From the NCBI GenBank assembly GCA_905479975.1, contig CAJQOS010000028.1, positions 1 to 47,597 of the forward strand: 47,597 nt of DNA, given 5' to 3'. This DNA is from an uncultured Puniceicoccaceae bacterium. GTDB lineage: Bacteria; Verrucomicrobiota; Verrucomicrobiia; Opitutales; Coraliomargaritaceae. The notes beneath the pieces are model-generated. The model saw only the letters and a list, made by a program, of their open reading frames with translations. It was not told the DNA's origin and did not search any database. A program made the translations under genes and the position numbers. This document shows, piece by piece, positions 15,636 through 23,911 of the stretch; position 1 is the stretch's first letter, and every line of letters begins with the position of its first letter.

Positions 15636-16453
15636 TACTTAATTCGGGCGATCACGTTGCACTGGATCCGACGCAGTCGGGCTTTGCGCATGGCTTTGGC
15701 ATTTTCGAAACACTGAAACTCGCATCAGGGCGACTCTGTTTTTGGGAGGAGCACTGGCAGCGTTTCGTGCGTTCTGCAAAAGAGTTGAGTTTGCACGTTG
15801 AGTTCGCCGAGGAGCAGGCGCTTGAGGCTATTCGTGAGTTGCTGCGGGCAGAAGGCTTGAGGGACGGGGCGATTAAGGTGTCGCTCATGCAAACGGGTGC
15901 AGGTTCGCAATGTTATGTGTATTCACGGCCAGCGATGACGTCGGGCGGTGCCGCGCGGTTACTATTTGCATCCGACTCAAAGCAGAATGAGCACTCCCTG
16001 TTGGCGGGGCATAAGACGCACAATTACATGGAGAATATGTTGCTGTTGGCGTCGGCTCGTTCGGCGGGTTGCACGGATGTGGTCCGTGTGAATGCTGCGG
16101 GTCAATTGACGGAGACTGCGGTTGGGAATTTATTCTTTGTTCAAGGCGACACTTTATATACCCCAGGGGTTGCAACTGGTATTTTGCCGGGGGTGGTGCG
16201 TGCGGTTGTGTTGGAGGCTGCGGGGATCTTAGGGGTTTCCGTTGTTGAGGGCACGTATTTTCCGGATGCGTTGAATTTGATGGAGTCAGCGTTTGTAACG
16301 AACTCCTCTGTTGGTATTCAGATTGTGGATACGATTAAAATTGGGGAGTCGCAGCGCGAAGTCGAGTGTGCTGCGCATCCAATGGTTCAGGATTTAATTG
16401 AGGCGTTGGCTACAGTGGAGGATGGCAGCTCGATGCTGATGACTGATGACTAA
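15620..16453 (+). CDS. pabC: aminodeoxychorismate lyase (class IV aminotransferase fold)
   Basis: PabC is a PLP enzyme that splits 4-amino-4-deoxychorismate into p-aminobenzoate and pyruvate. The 277 residues show the fold-type IV pattern: SGFAHGFGIFETLKL near the N-terminus, the PLP lysine in GHKTHNYMENML (K132), LTETAVGNLFFV (E165), and GILPGVVRAVVLEAA. Related branched-chain and D-amino-acid aminotransferases share these motifs, but its position between pabB and folP decides for PabC. The start overlaps pabB by 16 bases and its end overlaps folP by 8 bases, so translation is likely coupled. Confidence 0.9.
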   Translation: MSDIIILNSGDHVALDPTQSGFAHGFGIFETLKLASGRLCFWEEHWQRFVRSAKELSLHVEFAEEQALEAIRELLRAEGLRDGAIKVSLMQTGAGSQCYVYSRPAMTSGGAARLLFASDSKQNEHSLLAGHKTHNYMENMLLLASARSAGCTDVVRVNAAGQLTETAVGNLFFVQGDTLYTPGVATGILPGVVRAVVLEAAGILGVSVVEGTYFPDALNLMESAFVTNSSVGIQIVDTIKIGESQREVECAAHPMVQDLIEALATVEDGSSMLMTDD

Positions 16454-17282
16454 GTATAAATCATATTTTACGATGCGCCGACCGTTGGCGCTTGGGCAGC
16501 AAACATATTTGGCTGGTATTTTAAATCTGACGCCGGATTCATTTTCGGATGGCGGAGATTTTGTGGATCTGGATTTGGCGATTCAACACTTCCATCGGAT
16601 GGTGAAAGAGGGTGCTACGATTATTGATGTCGGCGGCGAATCAACTCGCCCTGGGCATGTGCCGATTTCTGTGCCCGAGGAAATTGCGCGAGTGGTGCCG
16701 TTTATTGAAACGATTCGTTCGCAGACGGACGCGTTGATTTCGATTGATACATCGAAGAGTGAAGTCGCCGATGCGGCGTTGGACGCTGGTGCAGATATTG
16801 TGAACGATGTCTGGGGCGCTCAGTGTGATCCGCAGATGGCAGAAGTGATTGCTCGTCATGATGCCGCCTGTGTCTTGATGCATAACCGTCCTGCCGAAGA
16901 AGCGGGGGTGGGCGATGTGATGGATGCGATGCGTGCCTTTTTTGATCAATCGATTGCGTTGGTGTTGGCCGCTGGAGTGCGGCAGGACGTGATCATGTTA
17001 GATCCTGGTCTGGGATTTGGTAAAAGCTATGAAGAGAATTGGGAGGTCATGCGCCGCTTGCCGGAGCTATCTGATCTGGGTTACCCGATCTTGCTGGGTG
17101 CGTCTCGCAAGTCGATGATCGCAAAATTGCTGGAGTTGGCTGATCCGAAGGAGCGCTTGAGCGGCAGCCTTGGAACTACGGCATTGGCAATTCAGGCCGG
17201 AGTTGATTTTATTCGTGTGCATGACGTGCGCGAGCATTACGAATGCGCTCAAGTGATGGATCATTGTTTACGCTATGAATAA
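16446..17282 (+). CDS. folP: dihydropteroate synthase
   Basis: FolP condenses p-aminobenzoate with 6-hydroxymethyl-7,8-dihydropterin diphosphate. The 278-residue TIM barrel has all hallmarks: GILNLTPDSFSDGG, VGGESTRPGHVPIS, SIDTSKSEVADAALDAGADIVNDVWG, MHNRP, DPGLGFGKSYEEN and LLGASRKSMIAKLL. This protein is the target of sulfonamides. The start chosen overlaps the pabC stop by 8 bases, and folB overlaps its end by 8 bases. Confidence 0.96.
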   Translation: MTKYKSYFTMRRPLALGQQTYLAGILNLTPDSFSDGGDFVDLDLAIQHFHRMVKEGATIIDVGGESTRPGHVPISVPEEIARVVPFIETIRSQTDALISIDTSKSEVADAALDAGADIVNDVWGAQCDPQMAEVIARHDAACVLMHNRPAEEAGVGDVMDAMRAFFDQSIALVLAAGVRQDVIMLDPGLGFGKSYEENWEVMRRLPELSDLGYPILLGASRKSMIAKLLELADPKERLSGSLGTTALAIQAGVDFIRVHDVREHYECAQVMDHCLRYE

Positions 17283-17640
17283 GACAAAAATCGAATTGAA
17301 AGACTTGGCTTTTTTTGCGCGCCACGGTGTGCTCAACGAAGAGGCGAAGTTGGGGCAACGCTTTAAGGTTGATGTGTTATTGACCTTGGTCGATGGGCTT
17401 GAGTTTGAAGACGATACGCCGGAGCAGACCGTCAACTACGTCGAAGTGTATGAGGTGGTGAAGGAAATCTTTACTGGCTTTCGTTTTAATCTGATCGAGC
17501 GCGCGGCGGAAGTAATTGCGACTGAGATATTAGAACGCTTTGACAAGGTTGTGGAAGTGGCCGTTAAAGTGAAGAAGCCTTCGGTGCCAGTGGATTGCAT
17601 CTGTGATTATTTTGCAGCGGAGGTCACACGATGCCGCTAA
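17275..17640 (+). CDS. folB: dihydroneopterin aldolase
   Basis: FolB releases glycolaldehyde from 7,8-dihydroneopterin in folate synthesis. The 121-residue T-fold protein has IELKDLAFFARHGVLNEEAKLGQRFKVD with the pterin-anchoring region, the phrase DDTPEQTVNYVEVYEVV, LIERAAEVIATEIL with the glutamate that binds the pterin, and KVKKPSVPVDC near the end. Both ends overlap neighbouring genes, by 8 bases (folP) and 10 bases (folK). Confidence 0.95.
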   Translation: MNKTKIELKDLAFFARHGVLNEEAKLGQRFKVDVLLTLVDGLEFEDDTPEQTVNYVEVYEVVKEIFTGFRFNLIERAAEVIATEILERFDKVVEVAVKVKKPSVPVDCICDYFAAEVTRCR

Positions 17641-18131
17641 CTACGGCTTATCTGGCATTGGGCAGTAATGTCGGCGAACGCCTAGAGCAGATGCGCGCGG
17701 CTTTGCGAATGCTGGATGCCGCGAGCGATGTTTCGGTGCTGCGGGCGAGCTCGGTCTATCAGAATCGAGCGATTGGTATGGGCGATGCGGAACCGTTTTT
17801 GAATGCGGTGATTCAGGTATCGACGAGCCGTTCTGCGGAAGACTTGTTGGATCTGTGCTTGTTGGTTGAAAATCAACTTGGGCGTGTGAGGACGGGAGGC
17901 TGGGCACCGCGAACGATTGATGTGGACGTGCTGATTTACGGCGAGGCAAAGATCGAAAACGAACGCTTACAGTTGCCGCATCCACGTGCCGCGGAGCGTG
18001 ATTTTGTGTTGAAGCCGTTGGTTGATATTGATCCAGATTTATTGATTGAAGGGCAGACGGTGCGTGAGCTGTTAGATGAGTTGCCGCTTGTTGAACTGGG
18101 ATTGTATGACGGGGACTTGCTAAAACTATGA
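17631..18131 (+). CDS. folK: 6-hydroxymethyl-7,8-dihydropterin pyrophosphokinase
   Basis: FolK transfers pyrophosphate from ATP to hydroxymethyl-dihydropterin, giving the second substrate of FolP. The 166 residues contain YLALGSNVGERLEQMRAAL, SSVYQNRAIGMGDAEPFLNAVIQV, LVENQLGRVRTGGWAPRTIDVDVLIYG with the two Mg-binding aspartates, and LQLPHPRAAERDFVLKPL. The gene overlaps folB by 10 bases and the SelW-like gene by 4 bases (ATGA). Confidence 0.96.
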   Translation: MPLTTAYLALGSNVGERLEQMRAALRMLDAASDVSVLRASSVYQNRAIGMGDAEPFLNAVIQVSTSRSAEDLLDLCLLVENQLGRVRTGGWAPRTIDVDVLIYGEAKIENERLQLPHPRAAERDFVLKPLVDIDPDLLIEGQTVRELLDELPLVELGLYDGDLLKL

Positions 18132-18424
18132 AACCAAGTGTTGAGATCGAATACTGCCCGGGCTGTCGCTGGTTGTTACGCGCGGGGTGGACTGCGCAGG
18201 AGTTATTAACCACTTTTGAAAGTGAGCTAGGTGCGGTGACGCTGCGCCCTTCCGAGGTTGGTGGCACGTTTCGAGTGACGGTCGATACCGCGGTTGTCTG
18301 GAATCGAAAAGACGAAGGGCGCTTTCCTGAAATGAAGGAACTTAAGCAGCGGATTCGTGACGAGATTGCACCAGAGCGTGACCTCGGTCACAGCGATGTG
18401 GGTGGGAAGTCGAGCGATGTCTAA
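18128..18424 (+). CDS. SelT/SelW/SelH (Rdx) family thioredoxin-like protein
   Basis: The 98-residue protein has the Rdx redox motif near the N-terminus (VEIEYCPGCRWLLRAG, C-P-G-C) and the family ending NRKDEGRFPEMKELKQRIRDEIAP. In selenoprotein W the second position can be selenocysteine; both positions are Cys here. The exact partner is unknown; the fold suggests thiol-disulfide exchange in the cytosol. It is the last gene of the folate operon by overlap (ATGA with folK), and the SMUG1 gene begins inside its last codons. Confidence 0.9.
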   Translation: MKPSVEIEYCPGCRWLLRAGWTAQELLTTFESELGAVTLRPSEVGGTFRVTVDTAVVWNRKDEGRFPEMKELKQRIRDEIAPERDLGHSDVGGKSSDV

Positions 18425-19142
18425 TTCGATCACTAAAGCCGCGATTGCAGCTGCGTGTAAATTGTCGGCTGGAGTGGATGCACTCGATTTCGCGGAACCG
18501 ACGACGCATGTTTATAATCCGTTGGATCATGCGTGGGCCGGGCATGAGAGTTATTTAACGCAACGCGCTCATTCGAAGAAGAAAGTGGTTTTTATGGGTA
18601 TGAACCCCGGGCCTTTCGGTATGGCGCAGACGGGTGTGCCGTTTGGTGAGATCGCGGTGGTGCGTGATTGGGTGGGCGTGAATGAGGCGATTAAGAAACC
18701 CGCGAATGAGCATCCAAAACGATTGGTCGAAGGCTTTGAGTGTCAGCGCAGTGAAGTGAGCGGGCGTCGCCTCTGGGGCTTGTTTCAAGAGCGCTTTGAA
18801 TCGGCAGATGCATTTTTTGCAGATCACTTCGTGGCGAATTATTGCCCATTGGTTTTTATGGAAGCGACGGGGCGTAATCGCACGCCGGATAAGCTGCCGG
18901 CAGCGGAAGTCGCTGCGTTGTATTCACTTTGTGATGCACACTTGCGTGAACTCGTGGACGCGTTGCAGCCCGAATGGGTGATCGGTGTAGGAGTATTTGC
19001 AGAAGGTCGCGGGAAGGTCGCGTTGAAAGGCTACGATTTAAAAGTCGGCCGTATTTTACACCCGAGTCCCGCCAGCCCCGCCGCGAATCGCGGGTGGGGC
19101 GAGCAAGCAACCCAGCAGCTCGAAGCGCTCGGTGTGTGGTAG
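18417..19142 (+). CDS. SMUG1-type uracil-DNA glycosylase
   Basis: The enzyme removes uracil and oxidised pyrimidines from DNA. The frame is open from 18357, but the ATG at 18417 (241 residues) overlaps the previous stop by 8 bases and removes 20 residues without family similarity. Motif 1 is GMNPGPFGMAQTGVPFGEI (catalytic-site Asn N63), followed by VRDWVGV and HPKRLVEGFECQRSEVSGRRLWG, and motif 2 is HPSPASPAANRGW with the conserved histidine H215. SMUG1 proteins are rare in bacteria and known mostly from animals and a few phyla including Planctomycetes and Verrucomicrobia-like lineages; the call rests on these strong motifs. Confidence 0.93.
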   Translation: MSNSITKAAIAAACKLSAGVDALDFAEPTTHVYNPLDHAWAGHESYLTQRAHSKKKVVFMGMNPGPFGMAQTGVPFGEIAVVRDWVGVNEAIKKPANEHPKRLVEGFECQRSEVSGRRLWGLFQERFESADAFFADHFVANYCPLVFMEATGRNRTPDKLPAAEVAALYSLCDAHLRELVDALQPEWVIGVGVFAEGRGKVALKGYDLKVGRILHPSPASPAANRGWGEQATQQLEALGVW

Positions 19143-19154
19143 TTCGTTGGGATC

Positions 19155-19180
19155 GGCTGTCTTTAGCTGCCGTTCTTTTA
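19155..19180 (+). terminator. weak terminator after the SMUG1 gene
   Basis: CGGC, an inner loop and GCCG are followed by TTCTTTTATT on the plus strand. The stem is short and has a mismatch, so the call is weak. Confidence 0.3.
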
Positions 19181-19216
19181 TTCGTTCATTGGTTCACGCT
19201 GTAGCTTATGCTCGAC

Positions 19217-19253
19217 GGCGGCTAAACGGCCGATCCTTGGCCGCTACTCCGCC
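19217..19253. repeat. imperfect palindrome between convergent genes
   Basis: GGCGG at one end pairs with CCGCC at the other, with an inner CGGCC/GGCCG pair. It overlaps the gpsA stop codon and has no T run, so it is more like a decayed REP element than a terminator. Confidence 0.35.
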
Positions 19254-20215
19254 CTAGGATCGCGAGACATCAGATCATGAAGCGCCTTGCGGGGATCTTT
19301 GCCGTCTTCGACGATTTTACAGACCTCTTCTGTGATCGGCATTTCGATGCCGTGCTCAGCTGCGAGGTCGCGTGCCGCTTTGGCGTTCCAGATGCCTTCG
19401 GCGACTTGCTTCATGCCGCCCATGATTTGTTCAAGGCTTTCGCCTTTGCCGAGTCGTTCACCAACGGAGCGATTGCGGCTGTGACGGCTGGCGCAGGTCA
19501 CGATCAGATCGCCGATACCACTTAGTCCTGAGAAGGTTTCTGGCTTTGCGCCGAGACATACGCCGAGGCGGGTGATTTCAGCGAGGCCGCGGGTCATGAG
19601 TGCTGCCTTGGTGTTGTCGCCTAGCTCCATGCCGTCGAGAATGCCAGCGGCCACTGCGATCACATTTTTGAGCGTGCCACCGATTTCGACGCCCAGTGGA
19701 TCGTCGGAGGTATAGACGCGGAAACTTTTGCCCATGAAGGCCTGCTGGATTTGTGCGGCCTGTTCGCTGGCAATCGTGACGGCAGTCGGGACGCCGCGTG
19801 CCACTTCTTCGGCGTGGGATGGACCAGAGAGGATCGCGACCTGGCGGCCCAGTACGTCGTAGGCGACTTCGCTCATGCGTTGGTGTGTAGCTTCGTCGAG
19901 TCCCTTGGTTGCGCTGACGATCAATGCGCTTTCCGGTAGGTGGGGCTTGAAGGCTTCAAGCGAGGAGCGGTAGAAGCGTGATGGAGTGACGACGACAACG
20001 AGGTCGGCATCGCTGACGGCTGCTGGATCGGCCGTCCATTGGATTTCGCTCGGGACTTTGACTTCCGGCAGGTAGGTGGTGTTTTCTCCAGTTTCGCGGA
20101 TACCTTTTAGTTCTTCCTCGAAGGGACCCCATATTGTGACCTGATTACCGTTGCTTGCGAGCACCATGCCGAGCGCGGTTCCCCATCCTCCATTTCCGAT
20201 TACAAATGCTTTCAT
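19244..20215 (-). CDS. gpsA: NAD(P)-dependent glycerol-3-phosphate dehydrogenase
   Basis: GpsA reduces dihydroxyacetone phosphate to sn-glycerol 3-phosphate, the backbone of phospholipids. The 323 residues have a Rossmann start AFVIGNGGWGTALGMVLASNG, SATKGLDEATHQRMSEV, AILSGPSHAEEVARGVPTAV, the catalytic lysine in GTLKNVIAVAAGILDGMELGDN, and SGIGDLIVTCASRHSRNRSVG. Length and all motifs are standard. It is a single gene facing the SMUG1 gene. Confidence 0.97.
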   Translation of the reverse strand: MKAFVIGNGGWGTALGMVLASNGNQVTIWGPFEEELKGIRETGENTTYLPEVKVPSEIQWTADPAAVSDADLVVVVTPSRFYRSSLEAFKPHLPESALIVSATKGLDEATHQRMSEVAYDVLGRQVAILSGPSHAEEVARGVPTAVTIASEQAAQIQQAFMGKSFRVYTSDDPLGVEIGGTLKNVIAVAAGILDGMELGDNTKAALMTRGLAEITRLGVCLGAKPETFSGLSGIGDLIVTCASRHSRNRSVGERLGKGESLEQIMGGMKQVAEGIWNAKAARDLAAEHGIEMPITEEVCKIVEDGKDPRKALHDLMSRDPRAE

Positions 20216-20451
20216 GCCTGACTCTATTCGATTCCGTTTAGAGATCTCAAGCTCAATGAATTTAAGCGCTCGGGTGCGCGCTTATTCTTTTTTGGCAGGA
20301 AGAATAGGAGCATCGCCAGAGGGATCCTCGGCGGAGAGATCCGTGTGAAGTCTGAGGTTGCTGCGGTCGTAATGGCTTCGCCAGTCTCCTATCGAATGCT
20401 GAGCTGGTATTGAGTGTAGTGGAATCCGCGAAGCGCTCGGCATTTGGCAAT

Positions 20452-20478
20452 AAAAAGGGCGGACATTGCTGTCCGCCC
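20452..20478 (-). terminator. Rho-independent terminator of the FadL-like gene
   Basis: On the minus strand GGGCGGACA, loop GCAA, TGTCCGCCC forms a perfect 9-bp stem directly followed by TTTTT. It lies about 20 bases after the stop codon of the FadL-like gene. Confidence 0.85.
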
Positions 20479-20499
20479 CAAAGTGAAAGCCCGTGCTCC

Positions 20500-21693
20500 T
20501 TAGAAGCGATAGCCGACTGAAAAGGCGACGGCTTGGCTGTCGAGGTCGTAGTCGCCATCAACGGTTGGCTTATCATTGCCACTGACTCCACGATCAGATG
20601 CGTAGATATATTGATAGGCCAACTGCCAGTAGATGTTTCCATAGTCTCGGCCAACACCTACAGCAAAGGCATGGCGGTCTGAGTCAGGGACGATGGGGAG
20701 AAAGCCTTGGTCGGGCACTGCATTCTCGATGTATGTGTAACCTGCGCTGACATTCCAACCTTTGTCAAAGTAGCGAGTCACACCGAGTTCCCAAATGAAC
20801 GCAGATTCCCAGTCGAGATCATACGAAATGTCGCCAATCAAGGGGTTGAGGCCTTCGATCGTTAAATCATCGACGCGATCCCAGTTCGTCCAATCAACGT
20901 TGAACTCGATGTTCCACTTTTCATTCGGGCGGTAAGAGTAGCCGAATACGATGGATTCGGGGAAGGTGAGATCCGCCTCGGTTTTGAATTTACCGGCGAA
21001 TGGGCCGAAGAATTCAGGGTGAAGGGTGGTGTTTCCGTCGTAGGTGACCTCGGTTTTTGCCTGATAGTTCAGGCCGAAGGAATGCTTTTCAGAGGGTCTC
21101 CACATGGCAGCAAGGGAGAAGCCAACTGTGTCGTCATTCGCATCGAACTTGAGGGCATTGGCTTTTAGCTTAACATCCGTCTCGTCGTAACTGGCACCAG
21201 CCGAGAGGGATAAAGTTTCCGTTACTTGCCACGCAAGGACTGCATGGTATTTTGTGTAAGCTAGGTCGGCTTCATAGGGAACCGATGGATCGAGTGTGAA
21301 GTTCGCATCACTGCCCCAGTCGGACCCCAGCGCGAAGGGTGAATAAATTCCAAACCCCATCGCGAACGGCGTATCCTTCAGGTTGTGACTAACGAAGGCG
21401 CTGGGGACGGCTTGGAAGTCGTCGTCCATGTCGTCGTTGCCCAACGTGGTGTCTGCACTGTAGTCGAGTGAGACGGCATAGACGCTGCCGTGGATCTGTG
21501 TGCCCTCGAGCTGTGTGAGGCCTGCGCCGTTATAGAAGACTGCGGAAGCGTTGTCCGCTGTGGCGGTGAATGCATTGCCGCGGGCGGTGGCGAAGGCGTC
21601 GACATAGGCGATACGTGTCGCTGCGGCGTGCGAGGTGAGAGTGCTTGCTAGGCTAAGGCCGGTGAGTAATAGGAGTCGTTGATTCAGATTCAT
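20500..21693 (-). CDS. FadL/OmpP1-type outer-membrane hydrophobic-compound channel
   Basis: The 397-residue protein has a signal peptide (MNLNQRLLLLTGLSLASTLTSHAAA) and then the FadL hatch-region hallmark: ATARGNAFTATADNASAVFYNGAGLTQLEG. The rest is a beta-barrel of alternating aromatic strands, with WNIEFNVDWTNWDRVDDLTI typical of the family, ending in YRF. FadL proteins let long-chain fatty acids or other hydrophobic molecules pass the outer membrane by lateral opening. Its start overlaps the stop of the histidine kinase gene (ATGA), so the two are translationally coupled, an unusual partnership. A strong terminator follows. The substrate is unknown; the divergent acyl-enzyme cluster suggests a fatty-acyl signal or nutrient (inference). 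Confidence 0.88.
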   Translation of the reverse strand: MNLNQRLLLLTGLSLASTLTSHAAATRIAYVDAFATARGNAFTATADNASAVFYNGAGLTQLEGTQIHGSVYAVSLDYSADTTLGNDDMDDDFQAVPSAFVSHNLKDTPFAMGFGIYSPFALGSDWGSDANFTLDPSVPYEADLAYTKYHAVLAWQVTETLSLSAGASYDETDVKLKANALKFDANDDTVGFSLAAMWRPSEKHSFGLNYQAKTEVTYDGNTTLHPEFFGPFAGKFKTEADLTFPESIVFGYSYRPNEKWNIEFNVDWTNWDRVDDLTIEGLNPLIGDISYDLDWESAFIWELGVTRYFDKGWNVSAGYTYIENAVPDQGFLPIVPDSDRHAFAVGVGRDYGNIYWQLAYQYIYASDRGVSGNDKPTVDGDYDLDSQAVAFSVGYRF

Positions 21694-23717
21694 TCAGTAT
21701 GGGTAGGATGTGTTAAAGTGGAGGGGAGCTCGATTTTGATGTCCCAGTCTGCTTGAGGGGTTCGAGTGTTGAGTTGGATAAAGCCTTGATGCTCTTCGAT
21801 GATTTTCTTGGCGACTGATAGACCGAGCCCGACGCCTGTGGTGCGCGTGCTAAAGAAGGGCTCTGTGGCTTCGGCTAAGGTCTCGGCTGTAAAGCCTGGC
21901 CCGTCGTCGCGAATGTATACCGTGAGGATGTCTTCGTCGTTGCGGCGAAGGATCGCATGCACTGCGCTTTCGCCGCTTTCATTGGATTGAATGGAGTTTA
22001 GAAAGAGTTCTTCAAATATGTAAGCGATGCCTTCGGGGTTACCATGTATGCTGGCGTCTTTGAGGGCATTATCGAGGTTCAGCTTTACGGTGCTTTTGCC
22101 GCTCTGTGCTTTGGCTCTGTTGAAGCCGTCGAGGATCGCGGTTTCGAGATCGACCTCGTCGTGATTCGAAGGCTTCGAGTGCTCGGCGAGGTAGAGCATC
22201 TGTTCGCTGAGGCGTTTGATGCGGGCAGTCTCTCGGGTGAGGGCGGTTTTGAGTGACGTCTGAAATTTTGGCTGGTCGATTTTCTTGTCGATCAGTTGCA
22301 TGTGTGTGGTCAGCGGCACGAGTGAGTTGCGGATCTCGTGGGCAAATCGTTTGGCGATCAGGCTGATCAATTGTGACTTCGAGTCTTCGAGGGCATTTTG
22401 TTTGCTGGCCTCAATGTGTGTGTAATCTTCGATCACCACCATGACAGGGCGCGGGAGCAGGGGGAGCTTGTCGTTTGAGGCGAAGGGAATGAGCGAGATC
22501 TTGTGCAGCTCGGCATTGTTTGCGCCGGGGATTAAGAATGGCTTGGGCAGCTCGCCGAGTTCCACGGCGAGGTGTATCGGGCCTGCCAGTTCGTTGGGTA
22601 GGTCTGCCCATTCGATCGGTTCTGCATTTTCGGGCCCCATGCCGAGGAAGCGTTTTGCGGAATTATTGGTGTAAAGCACTTCCAGGTGTTCGCTCAATAC
22701 GAGTGCACCGCTGGAGATCGAACCGAGGACATTCTCGATGAGTTGTCCATGTGCGGCGAGTTCGGTGTGCAGGCGACTGTTTCGGATCGATAGTCCGAGC
22801 TCTTCCATCAGCAAATAGAGTAGCTGTAGCTCATCTTCGCTGTAATTGCGTCCGGTGACTGGGCCGTTGAGCACGGCCACGCCGATGAGGCGTTCGCGAT
22901 CACTAATCGGGATGGCGAGGTGGCAGCCTAGGATTTCAAATTCTTTACGGGCGGTTGGATCGATCTCGCCAAATGAGGAGTGAGTCTGGCTGTGCCGATG
23001 GAGGATGCGCGGTTGCTCTGTTAGTGCGCGGCCGAGGCCGGTGTCGCGGCTAAGTTGATAACAATCGACGAGATCTGCGGGCAGCCCGAAGGATGCGATG
23101 CAAGCGAGAGTGGTTGAGCGATTCTTACTGGCAAAGGATTTTTGGCCGTCGTTCTCGAGGAAGATGCCGATGCGGCTGAAGCTGATGTGTTCACGTAGCT
23201 TGAGGATGAAATGATGCGTGAACGCTTTATAATCCAAGCTGAAGCTGAGGATTTGGGAAAAGTCGCGTAAGACGTGTAGTGCAGAGGCTTGCGCTGGCTT
23301 TTCGACCGTATCTTCTGCGCGTCGAGTGGAATGCGTCGGCTGTGGCGCAGTGGGCTCTGTTGGGGCCACGTATTGTTGAATCATGCGCTCCAGCGTTTGT
23401 TTCGGCACGGGCTCGGAGAAAAAGAGATCCGCTCCTTCGTCGAAGGCGAGTTGCTCTGTCTCTAGGCTATATTCTGGAGCGATGACAATCGTCGGAATTG
23501 TCGCGTTGAATGAGCGAAGGGAGCGCAGGTGTTTTGCCAGTGTTGAGTCGCCGCTGTCCGCGTAGATGATGGCGAGGTTGAAGGCATTGCGCTCTAGCGC
23601 GGAGGTGGCTTCAGAGGGAGAGCGGCGACTTATGTTTCGTATGTGTGGCGCTGTGATGACCCCTCGTAAATTTTCCGAGATGGATTCACTATTCTTGATG
23701 AATAAGATGTGGGTCAC
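21690..23717 (-). CDS. soluble histidine kinase with pseudo-receiver, GAF and PAS-like domains
   Basis: A 675-residue protein without membrane spans. Residues 1-115 fold like a receiver domain but the acidic pair is K-N (ILFIKNSES), and the phospho-acceptor Asp position is Tyr (NLAIIYADSGD), so it cannot be phosphorylated in the usual way. A GAF domain follows (about 145-310), then a PAS-like segment (about 325-435: LGSISSGALVLSEHLEVLYTN), then HisKA with the H-box RFAHEIRNSLVPL (H460) and a HATPase with N-box FEELFLNSIQSN, DDGPGFT and GVGLGLSVAKKI. It is coupled by ATGA to the FadL-like gene and faces away from the LuxD-methyltransferase cluster over a 194-base divergent promoter region. No response regulator is adjacent on its strand. 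Confidence 0.9.
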   Translation of the reverse strand: MTHILFIKNSESISENLRGVITAPHIRNISRRSPSEATSALERNAFNLAIIYADSGDSTLAKHLRSLRSFNATIPTIVIAPEYSLETEQLAFDEGADLFFSEPVPKQTLERMIQQYVAPTEPTAPQPTHSTRRAEDTVEKPAQASALHVLRDFSQILSFSLDYKAFTHHFILKLREHISFSRIGIFLENDGQKSFASKNRSTTLACIASFGLPADLVDCYQLSRDTGLGRALTEQPRILHRHSQTHSSFGEIDPTARKEFEILGCHLAIPISDRERLIGVAVLNGPVTGRNYSEDELQLLYLLMEELGLSIRNSRLHTELAAHGQLIENVLGSISSGALVLSEHLEVLYTNNSAKRFLGMGPENAEPIEWADLPNELAGPIHLAVELGELPKPFLIPGANNAELHKISLIPFASNDKLPLLPRPVMVVIEDYTHIEASKQNALEDSKSQLISLIAKRFAHEIRNSLVPLTTHMQLIDKKIDQPKFQTSLKTALTRETARIKRLSEQMLYLAEHSKPSNHDEVDLETAILDGFNRAKAQSGKSTVKLNLDNALKDASIHGNPEGIAYIFEELFLNSIQSNESGESAVHAILRRNDEDILTVYIRDDGPGFTAETLAEATEPFFSTRTTGVGLGLSVAKKIIEEHQGFIQLNTRTPQADWDIKIELPSTLTHPTHTE

Positions 23718-23911
23718 AGGTCCGTGAATATTAGTGCGTTACGGGATATTACGTATTATTTGTTGGAATTATAGCTGTGCTGCAACAGCAAATCACAGTA
23801 ATTTGCCGTCATCGCTCGGTGTTTTCACTTGCTGTTAAGGTGCAGTGATGGGATTTTGCCTAAGCAACGGCATTCTAATTATTAACATGATCGGCCTCCC
23901 CCCCCTCATTC
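23718..23911. promoter_or_regulatory. divergent intergenic region between the kinase and the LuxD-methyltransferase gene
   Basis: The 194 bases are AT-rich in the middle and must hold both promoters. Small inverted repeats are visible (TTACG GGATAT TACGT near 23737-23754; GCTG TGCTGCAA CAGC near 23773), possible operators. No Shine-Dalgarno precedes the ATG at 23912; a run of C lies there instead. I could not assign promoter boxes with confidence. Confidence 0.35.

Noticed and set aside
18357-18416. Upstream start of the SMUG1 frame
   Set aside because: The 20 extra residues are the out-of-frame reading of the SelW-like gene end.
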